The notes beneath the pieces are model-generated. The model did not search any database, had not been told where the DNA came from, and was given only the letters and a program-made list of their open reading frames with translations. The translations under genes and the position numbers were made by a program. From Postechiella marina (GTDB lineage Bacteria; Bacteroidota; Bacteroidia; Flavobacteriales; Flavobacteriaceae): DNA of 64,000 nt. Shown here piece by piece: positions 33,931 through 44,600 of this stretch (positions are counted from its first letter, which is position 1; each line of letters starts with the position of its first letter). The stretch covers positions 310,001 to 374,000 of the forward strand of contig NZ_BAABCA010000004.1 in assembly GCF_039538365.1 (NCBI RefSeq), given 5' to 3'.

Positions 33931-36855
33931 TTAAAATTGTGCCCACTCGCTTAACTCTATTGCATTTAACCAAACGCCTTTAGTACCTTTACCGTTAAAA
34001 TTAATGTAAACGGGATTGTTTCCATCAGAAATAAATTTAACCTCTCCCATTCCTGGCAAGTCCCATTGCATTTGTTTGCCTTCTGTTACTTTAACATCTA
34101 CACTTTTTTCGCCTATTAAAGCTTCAGAATTAATAATAATACTTTTCTCGTAAGGTAGTTTATGAATAGTAACCGATTTTAATTTTTCTTTATTAGGATC
34201 CATAGAGTCTGAATTGCTACTTGGTGCATGGTGCCATGTTTTTAGTTTATAAGTACCCTTTGGTAAGTTTTCGAATACTAAATTCACTCCTTTATCGTCT
34301 ATAGCTAAAACGCCATCACCATAAGCAAACCCGTATTTACCAATAACATTCATTTCGCCTAACCATCTATTTACTCCGTCGCTAGATCCTTTTTTAACGC
34401 TAACCTTTGCTCCTTTTAAAGCTTTAAAATTATAGACATTATTTCCGTTATCTGATCCATACCAAGGATTCCAATCAAACTGAACTAATTGATCGCTTGC
34501 TCCCAAATCTACACGTTCGCTCTTAAAATCGTAAATAACTTGAGCTTCTTTAGCTATAACATTATTACTATTGGCTACCAAAGTAACGACACTACTATCT
34601 GACTTTAAACCTTTGCTTTTAGCTGTAACTGTAATTTTACCAACTGTATTACCAGCTTTAATTAAGGCTGGAGCAACACCATACTCTGTAAACATTGGGT
34701 TTGCATTAATATTGGCATTATCGCCAATAACAGTTCCATCTCCTTTTACAGTAAACTCTATTAAATGCTTTGTATCATGCACAACAGTTCCGTTTTTATC
34801 TACTACAGAGGCATAAGCTACCAAAATATCAGCCCCATCTGCTTTAAAAGTTCTCCCTTTAGTATCTAAATTTAAAGAAATAGCATATGGCTTCCTCGCT
34901 GTTTGCTTTACTGCTTCAATAGTTTTTCCATCTTTAAAGTAGCCTTTAGCAACCAATTTACCAGGATGGTATTTTAAATTTTTAAAATGAAACGGAGCGT
35001 GGTCTAATCCATCATAAATAGTATCTGCACTTGGTTTTAACTTTTCAATACGTTTACCGTTTAATATTAGCTCGACCTCATCTGCATTACTATTTACTGT
35101 AATAGATTGGGTTTCTGCATTCCATTCTTCTTCAATATCAATTACTGGATCTTCTTTTAACTCTGCTTTATACCATTCTAAATTTGGCCTTGGATATCTA
35201 AAAATGGTCATCATCCCACTTCTTGTTCTATCTATTTTACTATTAGCTCTGGCATGACTTGGGTGGAATGTATAATAAGCATGTGCTGTCCAAGAGATTA
35301 AACCCGTCATTAACGTATCGTTTTTATATGGAGCTACAGCTTTGGCTCCTCTACCACCTTCCATTGCAAAAATAGGTTCAGATCTATCCCATATAAATGG
35401 TCCATAAAGCATATTAGCATTAATATCTGTTAATCCCGAAGTTTGCCAACCTGTCCAACGTGCACCTTGCGATGCGGTAAGTCTATTAGGGTCTTCTTGC
35501 TTAATAGTATTATGAACACGAGGCACATAACCTCTATGGTTAACACCTGCACCCCACATAATTACCGATGCATGGTTTCTATGATTACGCACCATGGTTC
35601 TTGCTGCACTTTCTAAATTATCCCACCAAGCATCCTTATCAGAAATTGAAATCCATGTTGGTGCTTCTTCATAAACCAAAATACCAAGCTCGTCGCAGGC
35701 TTCTATTAGTGCGTTATCTTGTGGGTAATGCGCTGTACGCATAATATTAAAACCATAAGCTTTAAACTGCAACATATCTTTATAATGCAATGCATTAGGT
35801 AGAGCATCGCCTATGTACGGATATTGTTGATGTCTATTTGCACCTATTAACTCTATGGGCTCGTTATTTAAAAGAAAGCCCCTTACAGGGTCTTGCTCAA
35901 ATTTTCTTAATCCTATTTTGGTTTCAACAAAATCTATCGTTTTATTATTTACAACCACAACACTATTTACTCGGTATAAATACGGATTATCTATACCCCA
36001 AAAATGCACATCATCTTCTAGGCTCCCTATCTGGTTAAATTGGTACTCTTGTCCCTGCTTTATTTTGGTTTCATCTTTTAGTCTTAAAACAACAATACCT
36101 TCTTTATTAATTATTCTAGTTACTAATTGACAAGTAACCTCATAATCTGCTTCATTTTTAACTGCTGTTTTAATATCTATAGTTGCATTTTTATTTACAG
36201 GATCTATAGTTGGCGTGGTAATATTTACACCAGAATTAAGGGTTTCCCAGTTAAAAGTTACATGTACAGGGTTCGTTTCTACCAAATACACATCTCTATA
36301 CAAACCACTAAACTTTACATAATCAAAAGGACCAGGGTCTGGAGGTATAACTTCGTTTCTTCTATTATCTACCAAAAGTGTTATTTGGTTGTCTGCGCCT
36401 TTGTTTACAAAATTTGTAACATCGAAATGAAAAGGCGTATAACCTCCAACAGCATGTTGGCCTACATGTTTTCCGTTTACCCATAAATCTGTAACTTGAT
36501 GAGCGCCTTCAAACTCTAAAAACACTTTCTTATCAGATTTATCAACTTTAATGGTTTTACGGTACCAACCTACTTTTCTATGAAAAACCAATTGTGTTTT
36601 TTCGTCTTGTAAGCCATCTAATGTTAAAGAAGTTAACTCTAAAGTATGTGGCACGTTAACTGTTTTCCAATTAGAATCGTTTACATTAACATCATAATTT
36701 TTTGCTTCAGGATTACCTAAATAAAATTTCCAATTTTGATTTAAACTCATTTTTGTTCTATCTGTATCTGGAAATCCGTAAGGTAAATTTTGAGCTTTAA
36801 GATCACTCATTAAAGAGCCAAATAGCATTATAAAAAAGAGTACTAAACGTGCCAT
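33931..36855 (-). CDS. Secreted GH2-family protein with missing acid/base Glu
   Basis: A 974-residue exported protein (signal peptide to L-K-A-Q, about 1-22) with the full GH2 layout: sugar-binding jelly roll (about 30-200), Ig-like domain, TIM barrel (about 310-580), further Ig-like/DUF4982-type domains and a C-terminal carbohydrate-binding-like module (about 780-970). The barrel keeps R-N-H-R-N-H-A-S-V-I-M-W, but the following G-N-E of active GH2 enzymes reads G-A-G-V-N-H (His440), so the acid/base Glu is absent. The presumed nucleophile region has A-M-E-G-G-R-G (Glu499). Beta-galactosidase is the usual label; activity must be doubted. It diverges from the sugar-acid operon. Confidence 0.85.
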   Translation of the reverse strand: MARLVLFFIMLFGSLMSDLKAQNLPYGFPDTDRTKMSLNQNWKFYLGNPEAKNYDVNVNDSNWKTVNVPHTLELTSLTLDGLQDEKTQLVFHRKVGWYRKTIKVDKSDKKVFLEFEGAHQVTDLWVNGKHVGQHAVGGYTPFHFDVTNFVNKGADNQITLLVDNRRNEVIPPDPGPFDYVKFSGLYRDVYLVETNPVHVTFNWETLNSGVNITTPTIDPVNKNATIDIKTAVKNEADYEVTCQLVTRIINKEGIVVLRLKDETKIKQGQEYQFNQIGSLEDDVHFWGIDNPYLYRVNSVVVVNNKTIDFVETKIGLRKFEQDPVRGFLLNNEPIELIGANRHQQYPYIGDALPNALHYKDMLQFKAYGFNIMRTAHYPQDNALIEACDELGILVYEEAPTWISISDKDAWWDNLESAARTMVRNHRNHASVIMWGAGVNHRGYVPRVHNTIKQEDPNRLTASQGARWTGWQTSGLTDINANMLYGPFIWDRSEPIFAMEGGRGAKAVAPYKNDTLMTGLISWTAHAYYTFHPSHARANSKIDRTRSGMMTIFRYPRPNLEWYKAELKEDPVIDIEEEWNAETQSITVNSNADEVELILNGKRIEKLKPSADTIYDGLDHAPFHFKNLKYHPGKLVAKGYFKDGKTIEAVKQTARKPYAISLNLDTKGRTFKADGADILVAYASVVDKNGTVVHDTKHLIEFTVKGDGTVIGDNANINANPMFTEYGVAPALIKAGNTVGKITVTAKSKGLKSDSSVVTLVANSNNVIAKEAQVIYDFKSERVDLGASDQLVQFDWNPWYGSDNGNNVYNFKALKGAKVSVKKGSSDGVNRWLGEMNVIGKYGFAYGDGVLAIDDKGVNLVFENLPKGTYKLKTWHHAPSSNSDSMDPNKEKLKSVTIHKLPYEKSIIINSEALIGEKSVDVKVTEGKQMQWDLPGMGEVKFISDGNNPVYINFNGKGTKGVWLNAIELSEWAQF

Positions 36856-37279
36856 AAATTTTAATTTAATTTTACCGTTAAACGTTTATAAAGGTCTCGT
36901 TTTATTTCGGTATTTAAGTAAACATATGATTATAAAAATAAAACAAATGGTTAGACTTTATTTTTTAACACAACCAAAAAACTGCTATTACAAGCAAATA
37001 TTTTAGTTATCTAATTTTTACAAAAAAACATATGTTTTTACAACTTATATGATGATTAAAGGGCTTAGCAATCAAAAAGAATCATATGTTACTATCTTTT
37101 GACCTTGGTATTCTATAAAAAAGATTTAATAACCCCTAAATTTATAACTACAAAAAGATACTATTAAGAGTGTCTTATTAAATCATAAATATTTATAATA
37201 AAATTTACATTTTCTAAAAACTAAAACTATTATAATAATAACCGCATAAATTTCTAACCAAAAAGAAACGAACTATTAC
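36856..37279. promoter_or_regulatory. Divergent 424-base control region with three CATATG-centred sites
   Basis: It separates the GH2 gene from the sugar-acid operon and has no open frame of note. CATATG occurs at 36923-36928, 37029-37034 and 37083-37088; the middle copy is the centre of a perfect 16-base palindrome (37024-37039, five As and five Ts flanking). The sites are 106 and 54 bases apart, roughly whole helical turns. This is consistent with binding by a dimeric regulator (inference). No exact TAnnTTTG promoter was found. Confidence 0.45.
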
Positions 37280-38572
37280 ATGAACACAAATACCAAACCA
37301 GCAAGTAAAAAACGATTTCAAATTCTAACCATGGTTTTTCTTACCGTAGTTATTAATTATTTAGATAGAAGTAATATTTCTGTAGCAGCTCCTGCACTTA
37401 GAGAAGACTTAGGTATAGATACCATACAAATGGGATATATCTTTTCTGCTTTTGGGTGGACATACGCATTACTGCAAATTCCTGGAGGTATAATTGCCGA
37501 TAAAATAAAATCTAGAATTTTATATGCTTTTATCTTAACCTTTTGGTCTATCGCCACATTATTACAAGGTCTGGTAAACTCTTTTATTATCCTTTTAGGA
37601 TTAAGAGCAAGTATAGGTATTTTTGAAGCACCATCTTACCCAATTAATAATTTGGTTGTAAGTCGATGGTTTCCAGAAAGCGAACGCGCATCTGCTATTG
37701 CTGTTTATACTTCGGGGCAATTTTTAGGCTTAGCATTTTTAACTCCTATTTTAGTTGCTATTCAAGATTCTCTTGGTTGGAGAGGTCTTTTTATTGTTTC
37801 TGGAATTATTGGTATTGTCTGGGCTGGAGTTTGGTATATATTCTACAGAGATCCTAGAGATCATAAAACAGTAACAAACGAAGAACTAGAATATATAGAA
37901 AAAGGAGGCGGACTAGTTGGCGCTAAAAACAAAACTGAAGAAAAGAAAAAATTTGATTGGGGAGATATAAAATATGCGTTTCAATACCGTAAACTTTGGG
38001 GTATATATATTGGGCAATTTTGTCTAGGTGCTACCACTATATTTTTTTTAACCTGGTTTCCAACGTATTTAGTAGAGTTTAGAGGTTTAGATTTTTTAAA
38101 ATCTGGTTTTTTAGCTTCTATTCCATTTTTGGCAGCATTTTTTGGTGTATTGCTCTCTGGTTTCACATCCGATTTTTTAATTAAAAAAGGATACAGTGCA
38201 GAAATTTCAAGAAAAGCACCTATTATATTGGGTATGCTTCTATCTACATGTATTATTGGAGCTAACTATACAGACGATACCTTTTTTGTTATCCTTTTCT
38301 TAGCCCTAGCCTTTTTTGGTACAGGCCTAGCTAGTATTGCTTGGGTATTTGTTTCCCTTTTAGCTCCTAAAAAACATTTAGGTTTAGTTGGTGGCACATT
38401 CAACTTTATTGGAGGTTTATCTGGTATTGTAATACCAACAGTTATTGGGTATTTAGTACAAGATGGCGATTTTAGACCTGCATTATTTTTTATTGGCGCC
38501 ATCGCTTTCTTAGGTTTTTTCTCTTACACCTTTATTGTTGGTAAAGTAGAGCGTATCGTGCCTAAAAACTAA
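37280..38572 (+). CDS. MFS sugar-acid transporter, ACS family
   Basis: A 430-residue, twelve-helix inner-membrane symporter. Helix 1 ends in N-Y-L-D-R-S-N-I-S-V-A-A-P, the signature of the anion:cation symporter group that includes ExuT and DgoT. The central loop (about 195-225) is charged, and G-W-R-G-L-F follows helix 5. Substrate is probably a hexonate or hexuronate. It heads the operon with two sugar-acid dehydratases and an aldolase, which supports uptake of galactonate or a related acid. Confidence 0.9.
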   Translation: MNTNTKPASKKRFQILTMVFLTVVINYLDRSNISVAAPALREDLGIDTIQMGYIFSAFGWTYALLQIPGGIIADKIKSRILYAFILTFWSIATLLQGLVNSFIILLGLRASIGIFEAPSYPINNLVVSRWFPESERASAIAVYTSGQFLGLAFLTPILVAIQDSLGWRGLFIVSGIIGIVWAGVWYIFYRDPRDHKTVTNEELEYIEKGGGLVGAKNKTEEKKKFDWGDIKYAFQYRKLWGIYIGQFCLGATTIFFLTWFPTYLVEFRGLDFLKSGFLASIPFLAAFFGVLLSGFTSDFLIKKGYSAEISRKAPIILGMLLSTCIIGANYTDDTFFVILFLALAFFGTGLASIAWVFVSLLAPKKHLGLVGGTFNFIGGLSGIVIPTVIGYLVQDGDFRPALFFIGAIAFLGFFSYTFIVGKVERIVPKN

Positions 38573-38603
38573 GTTTAAACTATTCTATTAAAAATTATTG
38601 AAA

Positions 38604-39761
38604 ATGAAAATTAAAGCAGTAAAAGCATACCCTATAAATGTTGGCTCTGGTAGTCAACTTGTAGTTAAAGTAGAAACAAACACTAATATTTATGGCTGGG
38701 GAGCTTCTGGATTATCAGGAAGAGAACTTGCAGTAGTTGGTGCAATAGAGCATTTTAGACCTTTAATTATAGGCAGAGATCCTAGACAAATTGGAGCTAT
38801 TTGGCAAGATTTATACCGCGGTCAATATTTTGAAGGTGGTCGAGTTTTAACTGCAGCAATATCAGCAATAGATATTGCATTACACGATATAAAAGGGAAA
38901 GCTTTTGGTGTGCCTGTTTACGATTTACTTGGTGGCAAACAACGTAATTATGTGCCTTGCTTTGCTTCTGTTAGGTTTGCTACATTCGACGAACTTATAG
39001 AGCGCTCTAAAAAAATGGTTAATGAAGGTTGGGATATGATACGCTTAGCTCCAGCAGAATTTGAGGACCAAATAGATATAAGTCGTTTCGAGCCAAGAGA
39101 ATCTATTTCTAAAATAGCAGATTGGGTTACTAAATTACGTCAAGAAGTGGGCACAAAAGTTACTATAGGTATTGATTACCATTCGAGATTATCGGCAGCA
39201 GAAACCTACTCGTTTATGCAACGCATGCCTGCTGGAACTATCGATTTTATTGAAGAACCTATTAGAGACGAAAACCCTGAAGCTTACGAAAACCTAAGAA
39301 AAATGATTGATGTTCCTTTTGCTATAGGTGAAGAATTTGCTAGCAAATGGCAATTTCTTCCGTTTTTAGAACGTAACATAACGCAATATGCTCGAATTGA
39401 TGTTTGCAATGTTGGAGGTATAACTGAAGCTATGAAGGTTGCATCGCTAGCCGAAGCACATTATATAGATTTAATGCCTCACAATCCGTTAGGCCCATTA
39501 TGTACTGCAGCAACCATACATGTTGCAGCTGCATCTCCTAATTTTAGTTGGTTAGAAGAAGTAAATACCGGAGCACATGTAAGTACCAACGACCCTAAAT
39601 TTTACCCGGTGCAACCCAAATTAGATGGCAACAGATACGCTGTTACAGAAACTCCTGGGCTTGGAGTTGAAGTTGATGAAGATTACATTTTAAAACAAAC
39701 CTTTAAACCTGTTGAAATTCCGCGTTTAAAAAAGAATGATGGTTCTTTCACTAATTGGTAA
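38604..39761 (+). CDS. Enolase-superfamily sugar-acid dehydratase or cycloisomerase
   Basis: A 385-residue mandelate racemase/muconate lactonizing enzyme-type protein. The metal ligands are in I-D-Y-H-S (Asp), F-I-E-E-P-I (Glu) and G-E-E-F-A (Glu). The D-Y-H and L-M-P-H-N-P-L-G-P stretches give the two catalytic His. The barrel resembles galactonate dehydratase but is clearly distinct from the DgoD two genes downstream, so a second substrate is likely. Candidates are another aldonate/aldarate or a 3,6-anhydro-galactonate (known cycloisomerases for that acid belong to this superfamily). The ATG at 38604 is used; a TTG six bases earlier is less likely. Confidence 0.85.
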   Translation: MKIKAVKAYPINVGSGSQLVVKVETNTNIYGWGASGLSGRELAVVGAIEHFRPLIIGRDPRQIGAIWQDLYRGQYFEGGRVLTAAISAIDIALHDIKGKAFGVPVYDLLGGKQRNYVPCFASVRFATFDELIERSKKMVNEGWDMIRLAPAEFEDQIDISRFEPRESISKIADWVTKLRQEVGTKVTIGIDYHSRLSAAETYSFMQRMPAGTIDFIEEPIRDENPEAYENLRKMIDVPFAIGEEFASKWQFLPFLERNITQYARIDVCNVGGITEAMKVASLAEAHYIDLMPHNPLGPLCTAATIHVAAASPNFSWLEEVNTGAHVSTNDPKFYPVQPKLDGNRYAVTETPGLGVEVDEDYILKQTFKPVEIPRLKKNDGSFTNW

Positions 39762-39801
39762 ATTTTTAAAATAAGTCTATCTATTAATACAGCTAATTAC
39801 A

Positions 39802-40434
39802 ATGAATAAAACAGAAATTGTAAAAATTATTGATAATGAAAAACTAGTGTTTGTTACGCGTTTAAAAACTCACAAACAAATACCTCGTGTTATAGAAAGT
39901 CTATCGAATGCAGGCGTAAAAGTATTAGAAATAACATCTAACACTCCAAACTACGCAAACGAAATAAAAAAAGCAAGAGCGCTGTATCCCAACATTTTAA
40001 TTGGTGCAGGCACAGTTATTAACGAAAAAATCGCATTAGAAGCTATAAATAAAGGCGCACAGTTTTTAGTAACACCAAATACCAATCCTGCATTAATAAG
40101 TATAGCACATCAAAATAACATTCCCATTTTAATGGGTGCTTTAACACCTACAGAAGTATGTATTGCTGCCGAGGCTGGAGCAGATTTTGTAAAACTATTT
40201 CCTGCAGATATAATGGGTATACCCTATTTTAAGTCTATTAAAGCACCGCTTGACAAAATAAAACTTTTAGCTGTTGGTGGTATTGAGTTAAATACAGTAA
40301 AAAAGTGGTTTGAGAGCGGTGCTTATGGTATCGGTATAGCAAGTGTTATAAAAGATGATTTAAAAACTGATGAAGATTTTCTTGAAATAGAAAATAATGC
40401 TCGTAATTTTATAAACGAGATAAAAAACCTGTGA
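39802..40434 (+). CDS. KDPG/KDPGal-type aldolase
   Basis: A 210-residue class I aldolase that cleaves 2-keto-3-deoxy-6-phospho-sugar acids to pyruvate and glyceraldehyde 3-phosphate. The Schiff-base Lys is K131 in D-F-V-K-L-F-P-A, and the catalytic Glu is E43 in L-E-I-T-S-N-T-P. The phosphate-binding G-G-I near the C-terminus is present. Between two sugar-acid dehydratases, the substrate is more likely the galacto form. The last bases overlap the DgoD start (TGATG). A KDGal kinase, needed to make the phosphorylated substrate, is not in the window. Confidence 0.9.
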   Translation: MNKTEIVKIIDNEKLVFVTRLKTHKQIPRVIESLSNAGVKVLEITSNTPNYANEIKKARALYPNILIGAGTVINEKIALEAINKGAQFLVTPNTNPALISIAHQNNIPILMGALTPTEVCIAAEAGADFVKLFPADIMGIPYFKSIKAPLDKIKLLAVGGIELNTVKKWFESGAYGIGIASVIKDDLKTDEDFLEIENNARNFINEIKNL

Positions 40435-41591
40435 TGACCGATTTAAAAATTATTAAAATAGATTTATTTAAAGTCCCACCAAGATGGCTATTTGTAAAAA
40501 TAACAACAAATGAAGGTATTGTTGGCTGGGGAGAACCTGTTGTAGAAGGTAAAGCAGATACTGTTGCTGCATGTATTAACGAACTTAAACAATACTTAAT
40601 AGGGAAATCTGCAAAAAACATAGAGGATATTTGGCAGGTTTTATATCGAGGTGGTTTTTATAGAGGTGGACCTATTTTAATGAGCGCTATTTCTGGAATA
40701 GACCAAGCTTTATGGGACATTAAAGGCAAACAACTTGGTGTTCCTGTTTATGAATTATTAGGTGGTGCAGTGCGACATAAAATGAAAATGTATTGCTGGA
40801 TTGGTGGAGACAACCCTGAAGTGGTTTTAGAACAAGCTCACGAAAAAGTAAAAGCGGGCTATACTGCTGTAAAAATGAATGCTACTGGCAGTATGGATTG
40901 GATTTCGTCTTTAAAAGACATTAAAAAAGTGTCGCATAACATAAAACTGCTTCGCGAAGAATTTGGAGACCAATTAGATATAGGGTTAGATTTTCATGGT
41001 CGTGTACACAAAGGCATGGTAAAAAAGTTAATTGATGAACTAACACCTTACGAGCCTATGTTTATTGAAGAACCCGTACTAAGCGAAAATAACGACGCAT
41101 TAAAACATATTTACCCATATACTAACATACCTATTGCCACAGGCGAGCGTATGTTTTCACGCTGGGATTTTAAACAACTTTTGAATGAAGGTGTCGTAGA
41201 TATAATTCAACCCGATTTAAGTCATGCAGGAGGTATATCCGAGGTAAGACGCATTGCTTCTATGGCTGAAGCTTACGATATATCTTTGGCTCCACATTGC
41301 CCTTTAGGTCCTATATCTTTAGCATCTGCTTTACACGTAGATTTTGTATCGTCTAATGCTATTATTCAAGAAAGTAGTTTGGGCATACACTACAACAAAG
41401 GGTTTGACATATTAGATTATGTTTTAAATCCTGAAGTATTTAATGTAAAAAATGGCTACATCGATTTATTTAAAAAGCCTGGATTAGGTGTTGAAATAGA
41501 CGAAGAAAAATTAAAAGAAGGTGTTAAAATTGGTCATAATTGGAGTAATCCTATTTGGCGTGGCGAAGATGGTAATTTTAACGAATGGTAA
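40434..41591 (+). CDS. dgoD: D-galactonate dehydratase DgoD
   Basis: Dehydrates D-galactonate to 2-keto-3-deoxy-D-galactonate. The 385-residue chain follows E. coli DgoD closely throughout: V-P-P-R-W-L-F-V-K, F-Y-R-G-G-P-I-L-M-S-A-I-S-G-I-D-Q, L-D-F-H-G-R-V (Asp metal ligand, catalytic His), F-I-E-E-P-V-L, G-E-R-M-F-S-R, A-P-H-C-P-L-G-P-I (catalytic His), and G-I-H-Y-N-K-G. The ATG shares its first base with the last base of the aldolase stop, so translation is probably coupled. It supports a De Ley-Doudoroff-like galactonate route in this operon. Confidence 0.94.
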   Translation: MTDLKIIKIDLFKVPPRWLFVKITTNEGIVGWGEPVVEGKADTVAACINELKQYLIGKSAKNIEDIWQVLYRGGFYRGGPILMSAISGIDQALWDIKGKQLGVPVYELLGGAVRHKMKMYCWIGGDNPEVVLEQAHEKVKAGYTAVKMNATGSMDWISSLKDIKKVSHNIKLLREEFGDQLDIGLDFHGRVHKGMVKKLIDELTPYEPMFIEEPVLSENNDALKHIYPYTNIPIATGERMFSRWDFKQLLNEGVVDIIQPDLSHAGGISEVRRIASMAEAYDISLAPHCPLGPISLASALHVDFVSSNAIIQESSLGIHYNKGFDILDYVLNPEVFNVKNGYIDLFKKPGLGVEIDEEKLKEGVKIGHNWSNPIWRGEDGNFNEW

Positions 41592-41633
41592 AATACACTA
41601 AATTTTTAATTTTGTCTTTATGCCTTTCTGTTC

Positions 41634-44600
41634 CTATCTATTCCTTTTAATAATTTGAAGCTTAGCACTGTTATTACCTACTATTACCGCATGGCTATTA
41701 CCTACTTGTATTTTCTCCATTGATTTAGAATCAAACGGAACATAAAAACCGCTTTTATTTACGGGCACTGCTTTAAAATTATTTTTACCATCTCCCTTTA
41801 AAAACAAACCAATACTTGCATCATTTCTGGGTGTTTCTATTTCTGAACTATACAAATTCCCAGAAACTAAAATATCTAAATTCTCATCTGCATCAAAATC
41901 ATCAATAAGAATATTATTAATACTTGAGACTTGAGACAGCTGAGGCAGCTTATGCTGCTTAAAACTTTGTCCATCAATATTTTCTATATAGACAGATGCA
42001 AATGTATAGGCTTTTAAATTTAAAGCTTTATCTAAGTCTTTACCATAAATAGTATTTAAGTTAGAATCTCCAAAAGACTCAAAAGTTGGAAATTTTTTAC
42101 CCAAAGAAGGCATTTGCTCTAGCGAGCAAGATCGACCTCGAACAGGGTACACCTGGCCATGTTCGTAATAACTTAAGACAATATCTTTAACTCCATTTTT
42201 ATCAAAATCGAAACTATGTACTTGAAACGGACTTTCTTTTGATGCTTTATATTTATAATTTAAACCTAAATTACCAACAACCAAATCCATGTCGCCATCA
42301 AGATCAAAATCGGCAGACTTAATGCTGTAATACCAACCTTCTGTGTTATTTAATCCATCCATTTTTTGTTTAGAAAACTTACCGTTCTTATTTTGAATAA
42401 AAACAGAGATTGGCATCCACTCGCCTACTATTACTAAATCTAATCGATTATCTTTATTTATATCTACCCAATTGGCAGATGTTACTAAACCTAAATCATT
42501 CAACCCTTTAGCCACCTTTTTTGTAACATCTACAAAGTATCCCTTTTTATTTTCTAAAATCTTACTACTAGTAGGGTCAGGGTATTTTTTAGGTGTTAAT
42601 CGTCCTCCAATAAACAAATCTAAATCGCCATCGTTATCAAAATCCGCTTTCTCTACAACAGAGCCACTTATTAAGTAATTAGGTAATCTTTTTTTATCTT
42701 TAAAAAATTCTCCTTCACCATTATTTATGTACAACCTATCTTGTAATTTATTACTTTTTTCTCCAAACTCATTACCACCACTTACAACAAACAAATCTAA
42801 ATCATTATCTCCATCTACATCTAAAAAAGTAGCTCCCATATCTTCACTTTCAATATCTTGTACCCAAGCTCCATTTTTTACCTCAGAAAAGGCATGGTCA
42901 TTTTTTTGTATAAATAATGATCCTGATACACCTGCAGATCCTCCAATGTAAAAATCATCTAAGCCATCATTGTTAACATCACCAACAGCTATATATGGAC
43001 CAAACTGAGACATTTTATGAGGCAATAAAACCTCATCTTTATAATCATTATAGACATTCTCTTTATGTATATAATTTAATTTTAATGCGTTTGTAATATC
43101 TTTAAATAGCAACTCTTTAAAAACGTCTTCTTTAACCAGAGGTTTTACTCCATTTAATTTAACTATCTCTATTTCTTGATTTGCTTTTACATTGTTAATA
43201 GTTTCAATAGTCGAATCTGCCCATACTATTTCAACTTTATCAATAGTATTTAAGTCTCCTACTCCAAAATGTGCTACATCCTCACTTTTAGACATATACC
43301 CTCTATTGTTTGTCATTTCTATTATTTGCCAAAGCTTGTTATCTTTATATAACTTTACTCGCGATCCATAAAAAACAGCGTCTTTATTTTTAGAAAAATT
43401 AAACCGTATAAAATTCCCCTTGTTTTTTTCAATTGTTGTGTTTCTATACACAAAAGCCCGTTGGTTAATATTATTAATAACCAAATCTAAATCTCCGTCT
43501 AAATCTAGGTCTGCATAAGCTGCTCCGCTAGATAACGTTGGCAAAGAAAACCCCCAATCTTCAATTTTATTTTCGAAGGTTAAATTTCCGTTGTTTTTAA
43601 ATATATAATTTTTCAATTTATCTTCTGGAGCCATCTTAACTAGAGATAAAATATCTAAAACATCCTGAAATCGTTTATTTTGCTTCTTAGCTTCAAGCTC
43701 TATACTATCTAATATTTTTTCATATTTATTATTAACATCTGTGTAGCGCATGTTTCGCTTTATACCATTGGTAACAAATATGTCTTTTAACCCATCGTTA
43801 TCAAAATCGGCTATTAATGGACCCCAACTCCAATCTGTATTAGACACACCTGCTAATTGAGCCAAATCACTAAATGTTCCGTTTCCATTATTTTTTTGCA
43901 AAGTATTAAACATGTATTGATGATGCCATCCATTTTCTACAATTCTATTAAAGGTTGTAACATTCATCCCTCCCATATTTGTTTTTATACGTTTATGGTC
44001 TTCGGCAACCATATCTACAACCATAATATCTAAAAACCCATCGTTATCATAATCTGCAATATCGCTTCCCATACTAAAATTAGATATATGTTTAAACGCT
44101 TCTAGTATCTTATTTTTAAACGCTCCTTCTTTATTAACATAGAGGTAATCTGGTTTATTATAATCGTTAGTTACATAAACATCTAACCAATTATCGTTAT
44201 TAATATCGCCTACAGAAGCAGATAAGCCATGTGCTGCATTTTGTATCCCTTGTTGTTTTGAAACATCTACAAAGCCTTTATTACCTCCTAAATTTTTAAA
44301 AAGTTTATCACTAAAAAAAGGATTTATCTTTCCTTCCTTCATTTTGTATCCTTTTCTATTTCCATAACTAGGAGGCTGATTTATAAGATACATATCTATA
44401 AATCCATCTTTATTATAATCAAAAAAGTTAGCTTGAATAGAATACCCTCTATCATTTACTCTGTATTTAGAGCCACTTTCTGTAAATGTTAAATCGCCAT
44501 TATTAATAAAAAGAAGGTTTTCGCTAGACTTATTTTTAGAGTATATGTTTTTACACACATAAATATCTAGGTAACCATCTAAATTCACATCTGCAAAAGT

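Noticed and set aside
36127..36486. 119-codon plus-strand frame inside the GH2 gene
   Set aside because: It lies antisense within a well-supported 974-residue gene, has no recognisable domain and an atypical Cys/Tyr/Ile-rich composition; a shadow frame.
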